Shown here piece by piece: positions 27,401-40,760 of a DNA stretch of 64,000 nucleotides. This stretch comes from Stichopus chloronotus (Eukaryota > Echinodermata > Holothuroidea > Aspidochirotida > Stichopodidae), in assembly GCA_021234535.1 (NCBI GenBank), contig CM037836.1:17901111-17965110 (forward strand), given 5' to 3'. The notes beneath the pieces are model-generated. The model had not been told where the DNA came from and did not search any database. It worked only from the letters and a program-made list of their open reading frames with translations. Both the position numbers and the translations under genes were made by a program. Every line of letters starts with the position of its first letter. Within the stretch, counting starts at the first letter, position 1.

Positions 27401-29522
27401 CCCACAAGTATCGATCCTTCATTGATGATGGGAGCATTGATGATGGGTCATTGATGATGGGGAAATTGATGATGGGGGTATTGATGATGGGGGCATTGAT
27501 GATGGGGGCATTGATGGTGGGGGCATTGATGGTGGGGGCATTGATGATGGGGGCATTGATGGTGGGGGCATTGATGATGGGGGCATTGATGATGGGGGAA
27601 TTGATGATGGGGAAATTGATGATGGGGTATTGATGATGGGGGCATTGATGATGGGGGCATTGATGGTGGGGGCATTGATGGTGGGGGCATTGATGATGGG
27701 GGCATTGATGATGGGGCATTGATGATGGGGGCATTGATGATGGGGGAATTGATGATGGGGGCATTGATGGTGGGGGCATTGATGATGGGGCATTGATGGT
27801 GGGGGCATTGATGATGGGGGAATTGATGATGGGGGCATTGATGGTGGGGGCATTGATGATGGGGCATTGATGATGGGGCATTGATGATGGGGGCATTGAT
27901 GATGGGGGAATTGATGATGGGGGAATTGATGATGGGGCATTGATGATGGGGGCACTGATGATGGGGGTGGGGGACGGAGAGTCAGAAGGAGAGGTAACTT
28001 TAGCATACTTGTCACGGAGTTTTATCAGTGTATACATCTCTTCAAGAGAAGAGACCGGTCCCTCGTGAAGCGCGTATAGCTAGCTACCGTATCGGGTTTG
28101 AGGTGATTGAGATACTTATGTCAAATGGTGCCACTTTGAGACGATTACTCGAGTTCTCTACTTGGAATGTCAGTGTCAGTGCAATGGTCTATCGCCATCT
28201 TTTTTTTACCTCAGCATTTTGTGAGGTGTGGTTGAGGGGGAGGGTGTGGGGTGGAGGCAGGATTCTATTTTATGGATGGTCGCTATTTTAGAAGTAGGTA
28301 CTTTTCACTACAAAGGGGCTCCCTCCTAACCCCCGTGGAGAACACTGCATAAATACATAGATTAATTCAGTATAACGTACCTTGTTTATATGTTTTTCAT
28401 CTACAACTGTTCGTCGCACGGTTCGAGGCTCCCAGACTCTGAGGCTAGGACCAAATCCGAGGCCAACCCGGGGGGACAGCAATGATCGAAATGTCATTGA
28501 TTGGAAAGGATCATCTCGAAAAGACATCGAATGATAGAAAAATGGATCCCAAATATCTCTGTGAATATACGAAGGAGAGATGATGATGTTACCAAAATTC
28601 TCAATAAATTTGAAATTAATGACCACAAAATCGATAACCAGATTATGGTTGTTGTGGATTTTTTGGAACAACTGTAAAAGATACCACACTCAAAAGTTAA
28701 AAAAAAAACATAACTAATTACCGTAATGAGAGCATTGATTATTTGGCACACTAGGGCATGTATTTATAATTTTTTTGTGGTAAATACCCCGCCCTCTCCA
28801 CCTCCTGGCTACGCAGCTGCCTTGCTGGCTTTTTAGAAGATAACAAGCTACGATTTATATCAGGACAAACTTCTCAAATATTTTTCAGGTCATCATCGGC
28901 ATCTATTACGATACAGAATAGCTTGCAAAGCCACAGAGGGATGGTCTTTAATTTGCGCTTTGTGCAAAACCGATCGAATCAGCTGTTGATTAAACGTTGT
29001 TTGATTCATGATTCATTCATTCAAGTTCCTGATTATTACTGGTTTTGTCGCAATTGTATGAAAGACTTACATGAAAGACTGCCAAAATAGAGCCTGGGAA
29101 AAAACATCATACCTTTCATGATCCTCTTGTTTTTTCTCTTGTTATACCCCGCCCCCTCAGGATCATACTGCATAACCCCAGTAAGATTTTACAGCCACCC
29201 CGCAGTTAGTACTTAAAAGTCATAAGAGACTGCTCAAACTGGAAAAAGAGGAGAAAGAAACATCGTGTATCTATATCGACCCCCACACTTATTAGTGTAC
29301 CTTGGTCCCAAAGCCAAACTTCAGTACGAATAGCCTAACATGGAGGTAACAATATATAAATGGCCTTAGCTTACTTAAAAAAAAAAAAAAAATCACTCAC
29401 CGATGAATTCCTAGTCCACCTGTCGGTAAGGATGTGTAATAATGGTGGAATCCTGCTGCTCTTGATGATGTAACAAGGAATACACCGAGAAGGCACCATT
29501 TAAAGGAGTAAAGGGTTCCCAT
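24460..29522 (-). CDS. Small heat-shock-like protein (alpha-crystallin domain) with signal peptide and Q/N-rich linker
   Basis: Minus-strand exons 29522-29401, 28558-28381, 27311-26901 and 24993-24460 join in phase (1245 nt, 414 aa). Exon 1 encodes a signal-peptide-like start, MGTLYSFKWCLLGVFLVTSS. Exon 2 (42-100) is aromatic- and Arg-rich (DIWDPFFYHSMSFRDDPF), like small-HSP N-terminal arms. Exon 3 of the model (101-237) is a Q/N/S-rich linker with repeated PVRGA/PIRGT/PVKGA cores. The last exon holds the alpha-crystallin domain (about 263-333): RLDIKGYHPGDIKIKV, then EKEFERKIPL, then the G-x-L-like NGLVLKG. The C-terminus ends TIEIA, an I-x-I motif that in this family docks into neighbouring subunits. 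Small HSPs are ATP-independent chaperones and usually cytosolic, so the leader is odd. It could be secreted or ER-resident; there is no KDEL. The intron between 28380 and 27312 contains the 15-nt array; no in-frame exon including the array could be built. The identification of the domain is firm; the exact function is not. Confidence 0.82.
25924..26711. mobile_element. 788-bp hAT-like element with CAGTGGCGGC ends and perfect 8-bp TSD
   Basis: CAGTGGCGGC at the left and GCCGCCACTG at the right, bounded by CTTAAAAT at 25916-25923 and 26712-26719. Interior features: a TAGGAATG duplication, a GT-rich microsatellite and a GC-rich module with a GGGGGCTTCGCCCCC hairpin. No transposase. It lies in the last intron of the small HSP gene, just 3' of the exon ending at 26901. 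Confidence 0.85.
27424..27967. repeat. 15-nt minisatellite, roughly 36 units, unit TTGATGATGGGGGCA
   Basis: Head-to-tail units of 15 nt, with variants ending GGGGAA, GATGGTGG and one-G-shorter 14-nt units. It lies in the intron between exons 2 and 3 of the small HSP model. On the minus strand no reading frame contains a stop: the three frames encode IINAP, SSMPP and HHQCP repeats, so a long open frame runs through despite the 14-nt units. This openness follows from the unit and is not by itself evidence of coding. Confidence 0.97.
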
Positions 29523-29795
29523 GGTAGCGTACTGGATAAGGCAAAATGCTGGTTAAAAACTCACTGAAATCGATCTCAGTGCAAAGGAGACACTCTTTCT
29601 GTCTTAGTTATGTCCTTTCTGATATGCTGGTAAAAATTGTCCTACCATAAAATAATCGCTTTAAGTATTGCTAAGGCGTATGGTACACCGTTTTTAAGTA
29701 TGATCGCGGTATGATAGCTTTAGCCTGCAGAGTGGTAACGGCTTGGAGTCGTACGTCGTTTACTTTAAGTATATAAAAAAGGATGGAGAACAGCT

Positions 29796-29804
29796 CCTTA
29801 TATA
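29796..29804 (-). promoter_or_regulatory. Possible TATA box of the small HSP gene
   Basis: On the minus strand the sequence reads TATATAAGG about 275 nt upstream of the ATG at 29522. This would give a 5' UTR near 240 nt if unspliced. A second AT-rich stretch lies close by, so the assignment is tentative. Confidence 0.35.
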
Positions 29805-32504
29805 CCGTGTTTTGACACGTCTCAAAAGGGCAAAAATATTTTATTATGTAATTACACGTGTCCTTAGTTGCCTTTTTTTCTTCGAACAGATAACTGTTGA
29901 AATTTTCATCACCCTCTATCCACAATTGCACACGCAATCAACTATGCCAAGTGTGAGTAATAAGTTCTCGATGATTCAAGTAAACCCGCGAACTTTCTAG
30001 CGCTGTGGGTTGATATAAACAACACATGACGTCACCAAGTGATGAAATAACCTGTACTGCTTGCAGTGGGTACGGTACGGCCGGGTGAATGCCGCATGCA
30101 TATAGAGCAAGAATAGATCTGATTGTGTGACAGAGGTTCGCCAGAGCCTACTACAAAACAGTTGGTTTTCTACGAAATACCAGGCAGCAGCTATCAAAGT
30201 ATGGCGTGATTGGTAACACGGGACTCTAAAGAGGCATTTGCCTTCTTTTGAATGTAATTAATTACACACTAGGTAAAGAAATCAGTTACCTGTCATTGTA
30301 CGCTTGATGTTTGGTAATGTAACGTTTCGCTCAATTGTTACTTATGGCTATCTTAGTGCATTAATGCACGGTAAGGACCTATTCAATACTGTAGTACTTC
30401 TGTTTCCAATGACCAAGCCACAGGGCAATGTCCTGCGAATTCGAGAAACTGAAGGACAATACGCAGGGCAAAGATGGAGAAATAGACCAACTAAACATAT
30501 TTTGAAGGTGCACCAACTTCCCAAGTGCTTCTTCAAAAATTAATTTCGATTAAGTACATCTAAGTTACTTGGTGGTGTAGACCATATATGACATGGACTA
30601 TTGTGTATGTGTGTTTGTGTGTGTACACTGACGTAATAAATCGTGCAATAAATGGCGTAACCAGAAATGATGACTGTCGATCCTTTTGCAATAATACATA
30701 TCCAAAATTATGGGTGCAGGCTTTGGTAATTTCGACTTAACATTGTTTAAACATAGATACGTGTGGAAGTGGGTCAGCACAGTAGGTTATAGTAACCAGT
30801 TTAAGTTTGCTCTTTTGCCCTGCAGCTTCGGATCGGTGACACCAGTATTGGCAGGGCAGTGCCATGTGAAAAATGGTGATACTATACTTATCACTATTTA
30901 AACGGCAACCATGAGGCTTAGAAAGATGTCTTAGAGTAAATTTGCCATATGTAATGTTGAAAATCTGAAAGTGGGATATAAATTTGGAGACTGATCTAGG
31001 GAAGGATCTCCTGTGATAAAAGTGTCTGCTTTCTTTTGCAGGGAGGGGGAAGGCTAGTGTAAGTGTAGGCCATGTTGCTGTTCAGGAGGTACTCAGTTTG
31101 TGATTTGGTGCATACACAAAAAGTCATAGTATCAAAATTTCATTTCCAAAGTTTAGAATTTCCTTCAGTTTAATTTGCACCATTTAGACAATTTGAAAAA
31201 TCAGCTGCTAATTTCTGCCCCTTCAAAATCTTTTATCATAATGACAAAAAGTGTAATATGTGATAATGTAGTGGTTTACAGTTTTTGTTCAACTTACATC
31301 TGTGCACCCAGTCCTTTGACCAAGTGGGAAGTATCCTTAGTAGTGAATATTCATTTGGTCCAAACAGGCGATCACTGATGCTGCAATGAAGTGATCAGCT
31401 TGTAAGTCATTTCTAAATACAATGCTTTTGAAAGGATGGCAGTTTTGAGACACTGTGAAAGTATGCTGCCTTAATTTTGAAAGTTAGGATAGTTCCTTTG
31501 TTTGTCATGAAACACGACACCAGAAGCGTCCTTCATTTGAGATGCGGAAACCCCTGTGATGCATGCATCAGTCTTGGAGAAGCACTTGGCTGGTGCATAT
31601 GTTGACTCCTGATGTTGTAATTTTATACGTTGTCATCCCGTAATTGCTCTGACCTCCTCCTGGAACTGTATGGTCAGAACTCATGTGGATGTTCCCATGC
31701 TGACAGAACCCATCTAATATCTGTCTTGCAACCTGTGTGATTCCTGCAAGTTTGTGACTTAACATTGTTACAGATGTGTACATGTGACTGTTTAAGGCGT
31801 GTGGCCGCCTTCTTCAAGGCTGAAATCTTCAATCAAGGTGTATGAGGATCTGACTACTAACCCGGTGTTATAATACACAGCATGGTGCTGGATGACTGCA
31901 GCACTACTGAGCTGAACGTTAACTATGATTCTACAGTCAGTACAGAGAAGCTACAGTAGCAGTCACCGTGCGGGTTGAATCAGGTACATTCCCGCGTACA
32001 GTAGTGTCCGCGATGGATCCATAGGTCAATCAATGTTATTCTGATGTTTACAATTGAATTTATATTTGTTTTGTTTATTTATTTGTTTTATCACAACTTG
32101 TACAAAAAAATATATACTACAATAAAAGTAAAAGTTAATATATACATTTAATACAATTGTGATGGGAAGTGCAGCAAAACCACTATGGCTTAACAGAGTG
32201 GAGCACTCCCCGTACAAGTAGACATGATGATAGTTAATACTTGTGCACAAATAAACTAATCATAATAATAAAGAAAAAAAGAAATACAAGGCCAACAAAG
32301 GAAATGTATCTATACATATATAGACACATAACAATTACATATGTATATATTCATACTTATACATACTTTCACCTATACATGCATATATAAAGTACACACA
32401 TACGTTAACATAGCGTATGGAATATGCTATGTTATATGCCAATGAAAATTATTGATGGTTTTATTACTCCATCGTTATGAGTAATTGTGACTTACATGAA
32501 GTAT

Positions 32505-32990
32505 TGCATACTGTTAGCAAGTTTTACAATGTTGTAAAACTATGTGTTGATTGTCGTGTACTGTGAGGCCTAGTGTTAGGCTAACCATGTTCAGTTTCCC
32601 AAGTTGTGCTGTGTGTGAAGCCTAGTGTTAGGCTAGTGATGGTTCCTAAGGCTTATTAAGTTCTGTGGTGCTGATATGTGTGATATGGCCATTTGCATGA
32701 TTACTGTGTGCTGGCTAATGTTAGCCTGATGTGTGAATCATTGTGCAATGTTGTTTATAGCATGACCTCTGTTGGTCAAAGGTTAAAGTTGCTATAAAGA
32801 GTCTCATGTGTCTTGAAGACTTTGTGTGAGCCCACACATAGCAGGGGTGCATCATATCTGGGGTTTACATGGTGTAATGTGTGAAGTATTTTTTAATTCT
32901 TTGTATTTCTTTTATTGCTTTTTAGTAATTTGGTTTAAATAAACTGGGAGGTACAATCGTTAGACAGTTGTGTCATATTATTGTTTTGAT
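32505..32990. other. LTR-like stretch, uncertain
   Basis: It contains a 22-bp perfect palindrome (32519-32540), a duplicated CCTAGTGTTAGGCTA block (32569 and 32623), a TATAAA-like site (32795) and AATAAA at about 32938. The order promoter then poly(A) signal resembles a solo LTR. No TG...CA ends with a TSD could be fixed and no internal retroelement genes are present. Confidence 0.25.
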
Positions 32991-35900
32991 GTGTCCAGTG
33001 TTGGTTGCAGAAGAAACTAGGTCATAGAGAATTTCTATTGTTCTTCGGAGACAAACCGTTACCTGTGAATAGCCCACGATTGTTCTGTGTGCCATTCTCA
33101 AACGAGAAAGGTGTGATTACCGGCACAGTATCTATGAGCCTGTATTTGTGTTTATTTGCCAAGGAAATAGATAAGGGAAGTTAGACATGTCATGACTTAT
33201 TAATGGTCGCTCCCTTAGGATCTATTATGAGAGGCAATTGTTGTGTTTATAGGTGCACAGCTATGTTGCAAGTAGGAGATGGCTCATGTCCCCTCCAACC
33301 ATTGGACTTAGGAATGTTGCCCTCAGTAGCTGAATAATTGTAGCTTGCTTCACAACTACTGGCCTGATACCCAGTAGGCTTGGCCAACAACTCGCAATTT
33401 AAATTTAACATCAGTAAGGACACCCCCCAAGTGTAGCTATCAGAAGTTTGGAATCCTCTACCAGGGGCACGTACCCTTACACTTTGTTTTATTAAATGCT
33501 ACTACAATTCCCCAAACCGATCACAGAGGGACTACTTAAGTAGAAGTTTGTGTTTAAGATACACCAATGAGACCTGTACTGTTGAATACAGTATTCATGG
33601 TGTTCCTAAGAGCCATTAATTTTCGAATATAAGTTATTTACTATTCCAGTGCTGTTTCTATGGCTTTACAAAGTGGTTGACTGTCTTTTTTGTTCATTGA
33701 ATGACATCTTTTCTCCATTAGAAACCTTGACTGTTCATTTAACAATAAAGAAAAACTTAACAATCAAACAGTCATATCTTTCTGGCTTTTTTGTACACAT
33801 GCAATCACTGTACATTAAATGAATTTTTCCTGTATGTATACATACAAAAATGCTTGCAGGATATCTAGGCCTCCAGTACTGTGTATTGATTTTTAGAAAA
33901 TTGGGACGATTTGTCTAACCAGCCGAAACACTCATTTTCTTTTAAAAATGGGACATTCCTTGTTAATCAGGACAGATATTAATGTAGCATAGCACATTGT
34001 AAAATACATCTTACATAAGTCTTTGCTCTTTCTTTCTCCAAATCGAGTAGAAGCTTACCTATTTACCAGAAGGTTGAAGGCCATTAATGTCTACCTACAG
34101 ACTCCAGGTAAATACTGATGACATTCGACCAAGCAGCAATCCATGTGCAAGCTAGAGGAAAACATAAATGACTCATGAATACTCATGAATATTATCTTGT
34201 GGGCCACAACGTAAGACAATTCAAATATTGACAGTTTTTTTCTCACGACTGGGGTACTCTCTAACAAAATTGTCATTGGCAGATCATTTTTTACCACAAA
34301 TCTGTTAAATAGGTATGCTGCTACGGTGCTACCCGATGTGGACAAAGAAAGCGCAAAAAGTTAATAGCAAAGTTTGTTGTATTTTGCAACGCCCTATGCT
34401 CCTTTAACATTATGTTAGCCTACTTGAAGGCCAAAGATGGGGGATAAACTACTGGGCAGTGTGTATGACATTTTTTAAGTCACACCACTTCTTCTAAATT
34501 CGATTAACAACTTCGTTGAAATATGGTCACCACCTTTGGTAAATATTGGCAGGAAAAGTGATCCCAGCTCATAACAGCTACGGCTACAGGCTCTCAACAT
34601 GTGCAACAAAGGTTTGTTTACAAGATGTCAACGTAATGTGGTGACAGTGCTGTTACACATAAAGCAATCAGAAGAAGCCGCAGCTTCCAGGAGGTTAGCA
34701 ATCCTTTTCTTATCAGCAGTTCCTTGCATGCTATCTAGGTCTTGTTATTGTTGACAACTCTATTTCTGTTGATACCCACCCTGGATTTCAGCCTGGATCA
34801 GCTTCAAATCTGAGTGGTACAATGACAAAATCAACTTGGGTAGGGAGAGACCTTCAGAATAATGACATTGATTGAAGACTAACTGTATGCATTGCTCAGG
34901 AAAGGTAGAACTTTGGTAAAACTTAGATCTTACATTCCTGCTTGGTTTATTAAACATTCTTGATTCTAATAGATGTACATAAGCTTAAAGAAGCTGGGGT
35001 ACAATTGGTGTGGTGTTTGCATTCATTTTGTCATCATTGAGTGTTGTTTAGTCTTTCACGGCATCAGAAATAGTGCACGTGTCACCACTTATGATCATCA
35101 GGAAAAGGAATGATTACCAAGGCAGTGCTGGAATTTGTCGACAAGGTGAACTTTTCATCATGTTCTCAACCTGTAATTCCCACCTGACTATAGTGACTGC
35201 CATCACTAGTGAGTATTTCGTTCCTCGGTACATATTCATGTATTTTATGGCATGGATATGATCACATCGAGGTCATGATGCATGAAGAAGACCATGATGT
35301 TATAACCGTGCTAAAGTGTTCAGCAGACCCTCTTTCATGCCCGATTGCACATGTATTACCTTTCGACATGACACCTAATACTCCTTGCCAGGCAGCTCAA
35401 GAAAGCCTAGACATTGAATTGACACACCTGAATTACTTAATTTACGAGAACGATGTTTAATTGACCATGTGTATTATCACAGCATGAGGTGATAAAAATG
35501 ACCTAAGGCGATGAAATTTTCAACAAATTGAACCTCAGTAGAACAAAAGAAGAGTGAGGATGAAGCGAATCCCATTTTAACGTACGAGTAACGGCATGAC
35601 AGCACAGATTCCCATCCTTTTAGATTAGAATGGTTTAACAAACTGAACATGTGACAATGATAGAGCACCCTGCGCCAAGAACCCTTCAACAAATTGAAGA
35701 TGTGACAATGTGGCAATTTAGACTTATGAAATTTGTGATGTCTTGCTCAGGAAAATAGGGCTTTAAAAATGCACTAACATATGGCATACAAACAAAATGG
35801 CTTTAATCAATGTTGAGCCATTCAGGCGCATCAATAAATGTCTGCAAAAGCTTCACCTCCTCACACCATTGTTCAAAAGATGAGGTAGGTGAGATGCATT

Positions 35901-38344
35901 ATTTGATTTTTGTAAAGTTTGGGTGAGCAAATAATTCTTTTGCAGCAAATAACAATCTGTTTGTGAGAAACTTACTTCTTAAAAAGAAGGCAATTGTCCT
36001 TACTTATTTTGAATATTTTCCATTCTGTGTTCACAAATATTGGTTTTAAAAACCGTAAAAAAAAAGCTCTTTCTGTGTAACAAACGCTCTATTTCCTTTA
36101 ACTTCTTGAGTGTGATGTGCTGCTGTATGTTGAGACTTAATACCTATCTTTTGTATAGCTGTTGTATAGCTGTTCGTGATATGTGATGTAACATTTCTGA
36201 AACAGTAGATATCTAACATTACTGAACATTGTTAAGCCATGACAACAATTAGAATGCCCAATCTTCATAAGAGCTTTATGTGTGGCAGTATGTTTTTGTT
36301 GCAGTTGGGGAAAAGACTGTACAAAACGTTAGGAAAAGGTATTTGTTGCTCCACCGTTTGTTTAGAGAGGATTGATACAGATCAAAGGTTTTGCACAGGG
36401 AGGGCTGTAAGGTATTTTTACATTTTCACCATGTTTCAAGGTAATGAAGACGAATGAATGAAAATGAAGTGTAAATCCTTCAGCAGATTTTGTATTCTTG
36501 TTTCACAACTAGATTAATTTTACATACCTGTACGAGAGTTTTGAATAATGTGTTTTCCCACAAATTTAATTTAGCTGCAGTATCCTCTTCTTGTTCTTAT
36601 CTCATTCTAATGGCAGCTTTGAAACATACTAGGCTCCTGTATTTATGTGAAGAGAAAATCTAGTTACCCATGATTGCATGGGTTTGAACGTTGTTGATGA
36701 TCAACCGTACGTGAGGATTCCATTAGTGACTATCAGTGTCAAAGGAATATTTTAAGTTATTCAAACTTATATATGATAGGCATATGAAACTTTAGCGGAA
36801 CTTCGCAAAAGAGATTTATAAAAGGGTCCTTGACCAAAAAAAAAAAAAAAAAACTGTTCAAATGTGGAACCCTTTTCATATTTGTTGTCGTGATGAACAT
36901 TTTAATTGGTCTGGCTAGGTACAGATAATAGTCTCCATCACCCTCCCAAAGTCTTTAAGTTCAGTTTGGTATGTGATTCATTTTCTACTAGACACTTTTG
37001 CATGTGACGTCACAGTGATACAGTGAAGCGCCCTCCTTGAGGATTAGCTACCGCACTACATTAACAGTTGCACGTGTGCACGTCCGCCAGTGCAGTATCT
37101 CGTCATTCCGTATAGTGTTGCAATATGTACTGCTCCGTTTGTTTGTGCCAACAATGAAGCACTTGATTAATCGTTATTACGTGAGGTCAATGCAATGGAT
37201 CTATATACCTAGTGATAATACGTGTTAGAGCACTAACTACTAAATTGGCATTTAATTGAATTCACATCCTCATTCCAGGGAGGTGTTAATAACACCTCCC
37301 TGCTCATTCAGTCAAATGCCTCACGTCATAGTGGATAGGGTGACACTCATGCTCGTAGACAATTAATCTTTTGCCCTACCTTTGCTGTACCCGACAGGTA
37401 GGCCCACTGGGAACCTAGGGAATGTATGGAAAATGCTTCCCTGTTGACGTGAGGACTGTTACGTTGGAACAATTTGGCAACTGAAGATCGATATTTTACA
37501 AAACAAAGGAACTTTTTTCTCTCTAGTAGTGTCTAATTTCAATGGTACGGTAAATAAGCACTTCCGTTTCACAGAACATCAAGGACTCATTGAAGTGATT
37601 CACTTGTATTACATGTCGTTGCATAACCCTGTATAGGGACATCTGGAAATCTTTCTTGACCAGAGCCGTCTCCCTTCATATAGCATTTATCGTGAGTTAT
37701 GCACATGCAGAGCACATATAGGGCCTAAGTATTTTTTTTTTTCGTGTAAGAACTTCATAAATTGCCACTGGAATACTTCATAGATATTTCTCATTTTCGC
37801 GGGTCTAAAAAATTAAAATTAAAGAACAAACCTCAAGATGTCCGAGAAAAACTGTCCTCTTGTAAGTGGCGTGGTCATAAGGGAAATGAAAAAAGAAAAG
37901 CAATGACAGGGGCCCGGGTGTAGTCTTATGCTGATTGGGGGGGGGGGGGGGGAGAGTGGCTTAGAGCGACAGGAAGTTCGCTAAAGTTTCATATATGACT
38001 ATGAAATACTGCATTAGAAATGCAACTTCTTGGGATGATTGCACGAAATAAGTTGGTTAAATTTAGTATTTGCATAGGGTGACCCGACCGCAGTATCGGG
38101 ACCCGGTTCTGAAAAGTACTGCACCGAAGTTTCAATATATACTGTGCGTGTGACAAAGCGAATTGGTGTACATCCTTGGTGTACTTTCTGACAATTTCTT
38201 AATTCCCAGAAAAAAGTCTTTTTGCAGTGCCACAGAATTATTTATATTCGCAAGTCATTATTTGGGTAATTTGATTGACCGTGGAGCTATAGTTCCTTGC
38301 GTCAGCAAAGGAAACTGCGCGGTGTGCGTGTATGCGTTCGTTTT

Positions 38345-38470
38345 CCACCTGTGACGCTTGTGTGCGCTGTAACTCAATAGGGGAGAGTAGAATGACAGTC
38401 GAACTAGGTATGTTGGTTCGCCATATTGAGAAGGTGTGCTCTATCGTTTTGGTGGGGTCAAAGGTCATCT
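38345..38470. repeat. Copy of a dispersed repeat ending in GGTCAAAGGTCA
   Basis: GTAACTCAATAGGGGAGAG, a CATATTGAGAAGGTGTGCTC block and ATCGTTTTGGTGGGGTCAAA align loosely with 40440-40570. It carries a perfect DR1 motif at 38455-38467. Confidence 0.45.
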
Positions 38471-40439
38471 GTGGGCACTGATAGCAAAACCCTGAAAACA
38501 TTTCACAAACACGATATATCAAGTAATAATGTATAATTATAATATTGAGTCGTTTTCATGTGTACTCTTGTGATCCCTTAGATGTACCGTACTCGTTGTG
38601 GGCCATTAGACCCCTTGTACCCAAATGTCTGGGCCCATGTGCAGGAAAAAGTTGTCACTGGTATTTTTGGAATGTTGGGTCCCACTGACCTACCTGATGG
38701 CATCATTAAATTTAACCTTTAGTACCAGGCCTCAGTCAGTCTTATTCCATTATTGTCGGAAATAGTGTGGGTCCTAAACTTCGACAATGTAAACATAGGG
38801 CCCTACGTGGTTTGCGAATACACCCCAGGGTACTTTTTCTTGTTTCCGTAGTATTCCGAGTCAATCACTTCTAAGCGTTGCAAAACTACCCAGTCATCCA
38901 CCCATTGAGTGTTTCAAAACACTCACTCTCCCTCATAAAGAGTGGACTTGCCCGCAAAATCCAGAACCGTCTATATGCAGCGATGGGCGGTGGCCAAACT
39001 TTTCAATCAAGGGACCACATTCATTACCAACCTTGGACTTCGCCAACACGCACTCAGGCTATTATCCTTCCCTTTAACACTTTTCTTTACAGTAGCTCTC
39101 TGGACTTGCGGTATGGAGTAGCGCAAGCGATTGGAAACACATTAGGTAGCACACTACATTTAGATGGATTATGTTTTATTACTTCCCCAAGATGTTTTTT
39201 TCGTGTATTTATCTTATTCTCTTTAATATTTCTTTTCCAAAGAGGCGCTTTTGCGTGGCGGTATGGTGCTTCTACGAGGGCCGCGTGTTGGTCTGTTGGC
39301 TTTGTACCCTCGACTTCTGCTCCCTTAGTTTGCGTCCTATTAGAGGGCACTGTCGAATGAGATACTTCGATTAATGAAATTGGTTGTCGCATTAAAACAG
39401 GACACGGCCGCACCAATTTATGTATGTTTGATTGATTTTTCTGTGACTTTTTGCCAAATCTGTCCTCCTTAAATGAAACAGTGCCAGTAAAAACTGATTG
39501 ATGTTCATCACGTATAAATTCATGGGGTGGCTGTGTGACTTGTATGCAGCGGCGTGGTGTGGGGAAGGGGATGTAACGACCTGGCGAAAACTGTGAAAAC
39601 AATTTTCGCGCCAGAAAACTTTGGAGAGGCCATCTGTTTATAATACTGTGGTCGTAGTAGCAAGCTTACTCTTAGTTTGAAAGAAACTTAACTATCACAA
39701 ATCTTCTCAGTGCCCGAAAATTCTATTCATATTTCCCGAATGTTCATAGGAGTATTTTTCTTCTAAGGGACTGGAGCTCCCCCCCCCCCCTCCAGAAAAA
39801 CTCCCCTGCCTCCTTGGCCTATGTTTGTAAGTTAATACTCGACAACAACTGTGTTGTGGTATTCCCTAAACACTTTTGCCTCGTCATGAGCCAAATTTTG
39901 CCGTTTGTGATTCCGTCGTTCTTAAATTTATCTGCAATGTCATCGCATATATGCACGTACAACGTGAGTGAATGCACTTGCATCGTCATTACATCAAATT
40001 ACAACGTTATTGGACAAATTAGCGTAGAAAGTATTAATTAATATATTTTCATTATCGTTGAGTAATTTCCTTTACTTCTATTTTAAATCTTACCATTTTA
40101 ATCTTAAATAAATACAGAATATATACGGGTAAAGATTTCTTCACTAAAACGACAGCGTTGATATTGACTAAATTAATATATCTCCGCATGTGTCATACTT
40201 CTTGCAGAAACGTATACGAAGTTTACAACAGCACACTGCTTGTACCATTGAGGACGGGTATGGTTAGCCACAGCTGACGGTCAAAAGTCCAAGTTTCGTG
40301 GTACCTATATATTCCGGCACTGAGATTTACTCTACAACTAATTCGATCTTTTCCTTTCGTTGATAATCGCACACTTTGCAATGAACATGAATGGCATGTG
40401 TATATACATGGGTGTGTGTATACCTGTGTGTTTCTTTGT

Positions 40440-40760
40440 GATACCCCTTGCTTGTAAACTCCTTATCTCAAAAACGGGAGCTTGAAGGGTTGACATATTT
40501 CGTATGTAGATGTACCATGTTCGGTATAAGAGCTTTATCGTTTTTGGTGGAGGTCAAAGGTCGTTTGACGTCAGCGTAGGTCAAAATGCGGAAACCTCAT
40601 CAATATAAGATCTCAAGAACGGAAGCTCGGGCTGATGGTATATCTGATTTGCGTATATTGAGAACAAGAACCTTGTTTTCTCATCCCTATACGTATATGA
40701 AGGAGATATTGTATACTCTCTATATTTTACTGTTGGACGATTCACCTCCCCCAAAATGAC
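40440..40760. repeat. Dispersed repeat with about two diverged units
   Basis: CTTATCTCAAAAACGGGAGC at 40463 and ATCTCAAGAACGGAAGCTCG at 40610 mark two units about 145 bp apart. The first unit resembles 38345-38470. Tandem cores of this type are usual in the hairpin-ended elements described at 12 and 63 kb, but no terminal hairpin was found here. Confidence 0.4.

Noticed and set aside
27364..27633. 89-codon + strand frame (LMMGA repeats)
   Set aside because: Product of the 15-nt array on the strand opposite to the gene; no start context or flanking exon supports it.
29990..29997. GAACTTTC as a heat-shock element for the small HSP gene
   Set aside because: Only two pentamers are present; such a six-base match is common by chance and no third unit is adjacent.
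39087..39602. 171-codon minus-strand frame, and 160-codon + frame at 38878-39360
   Set aside because: They overlap antisense, match no family I know, and start near a hAT-like end; likely chance frames in a decayed element.
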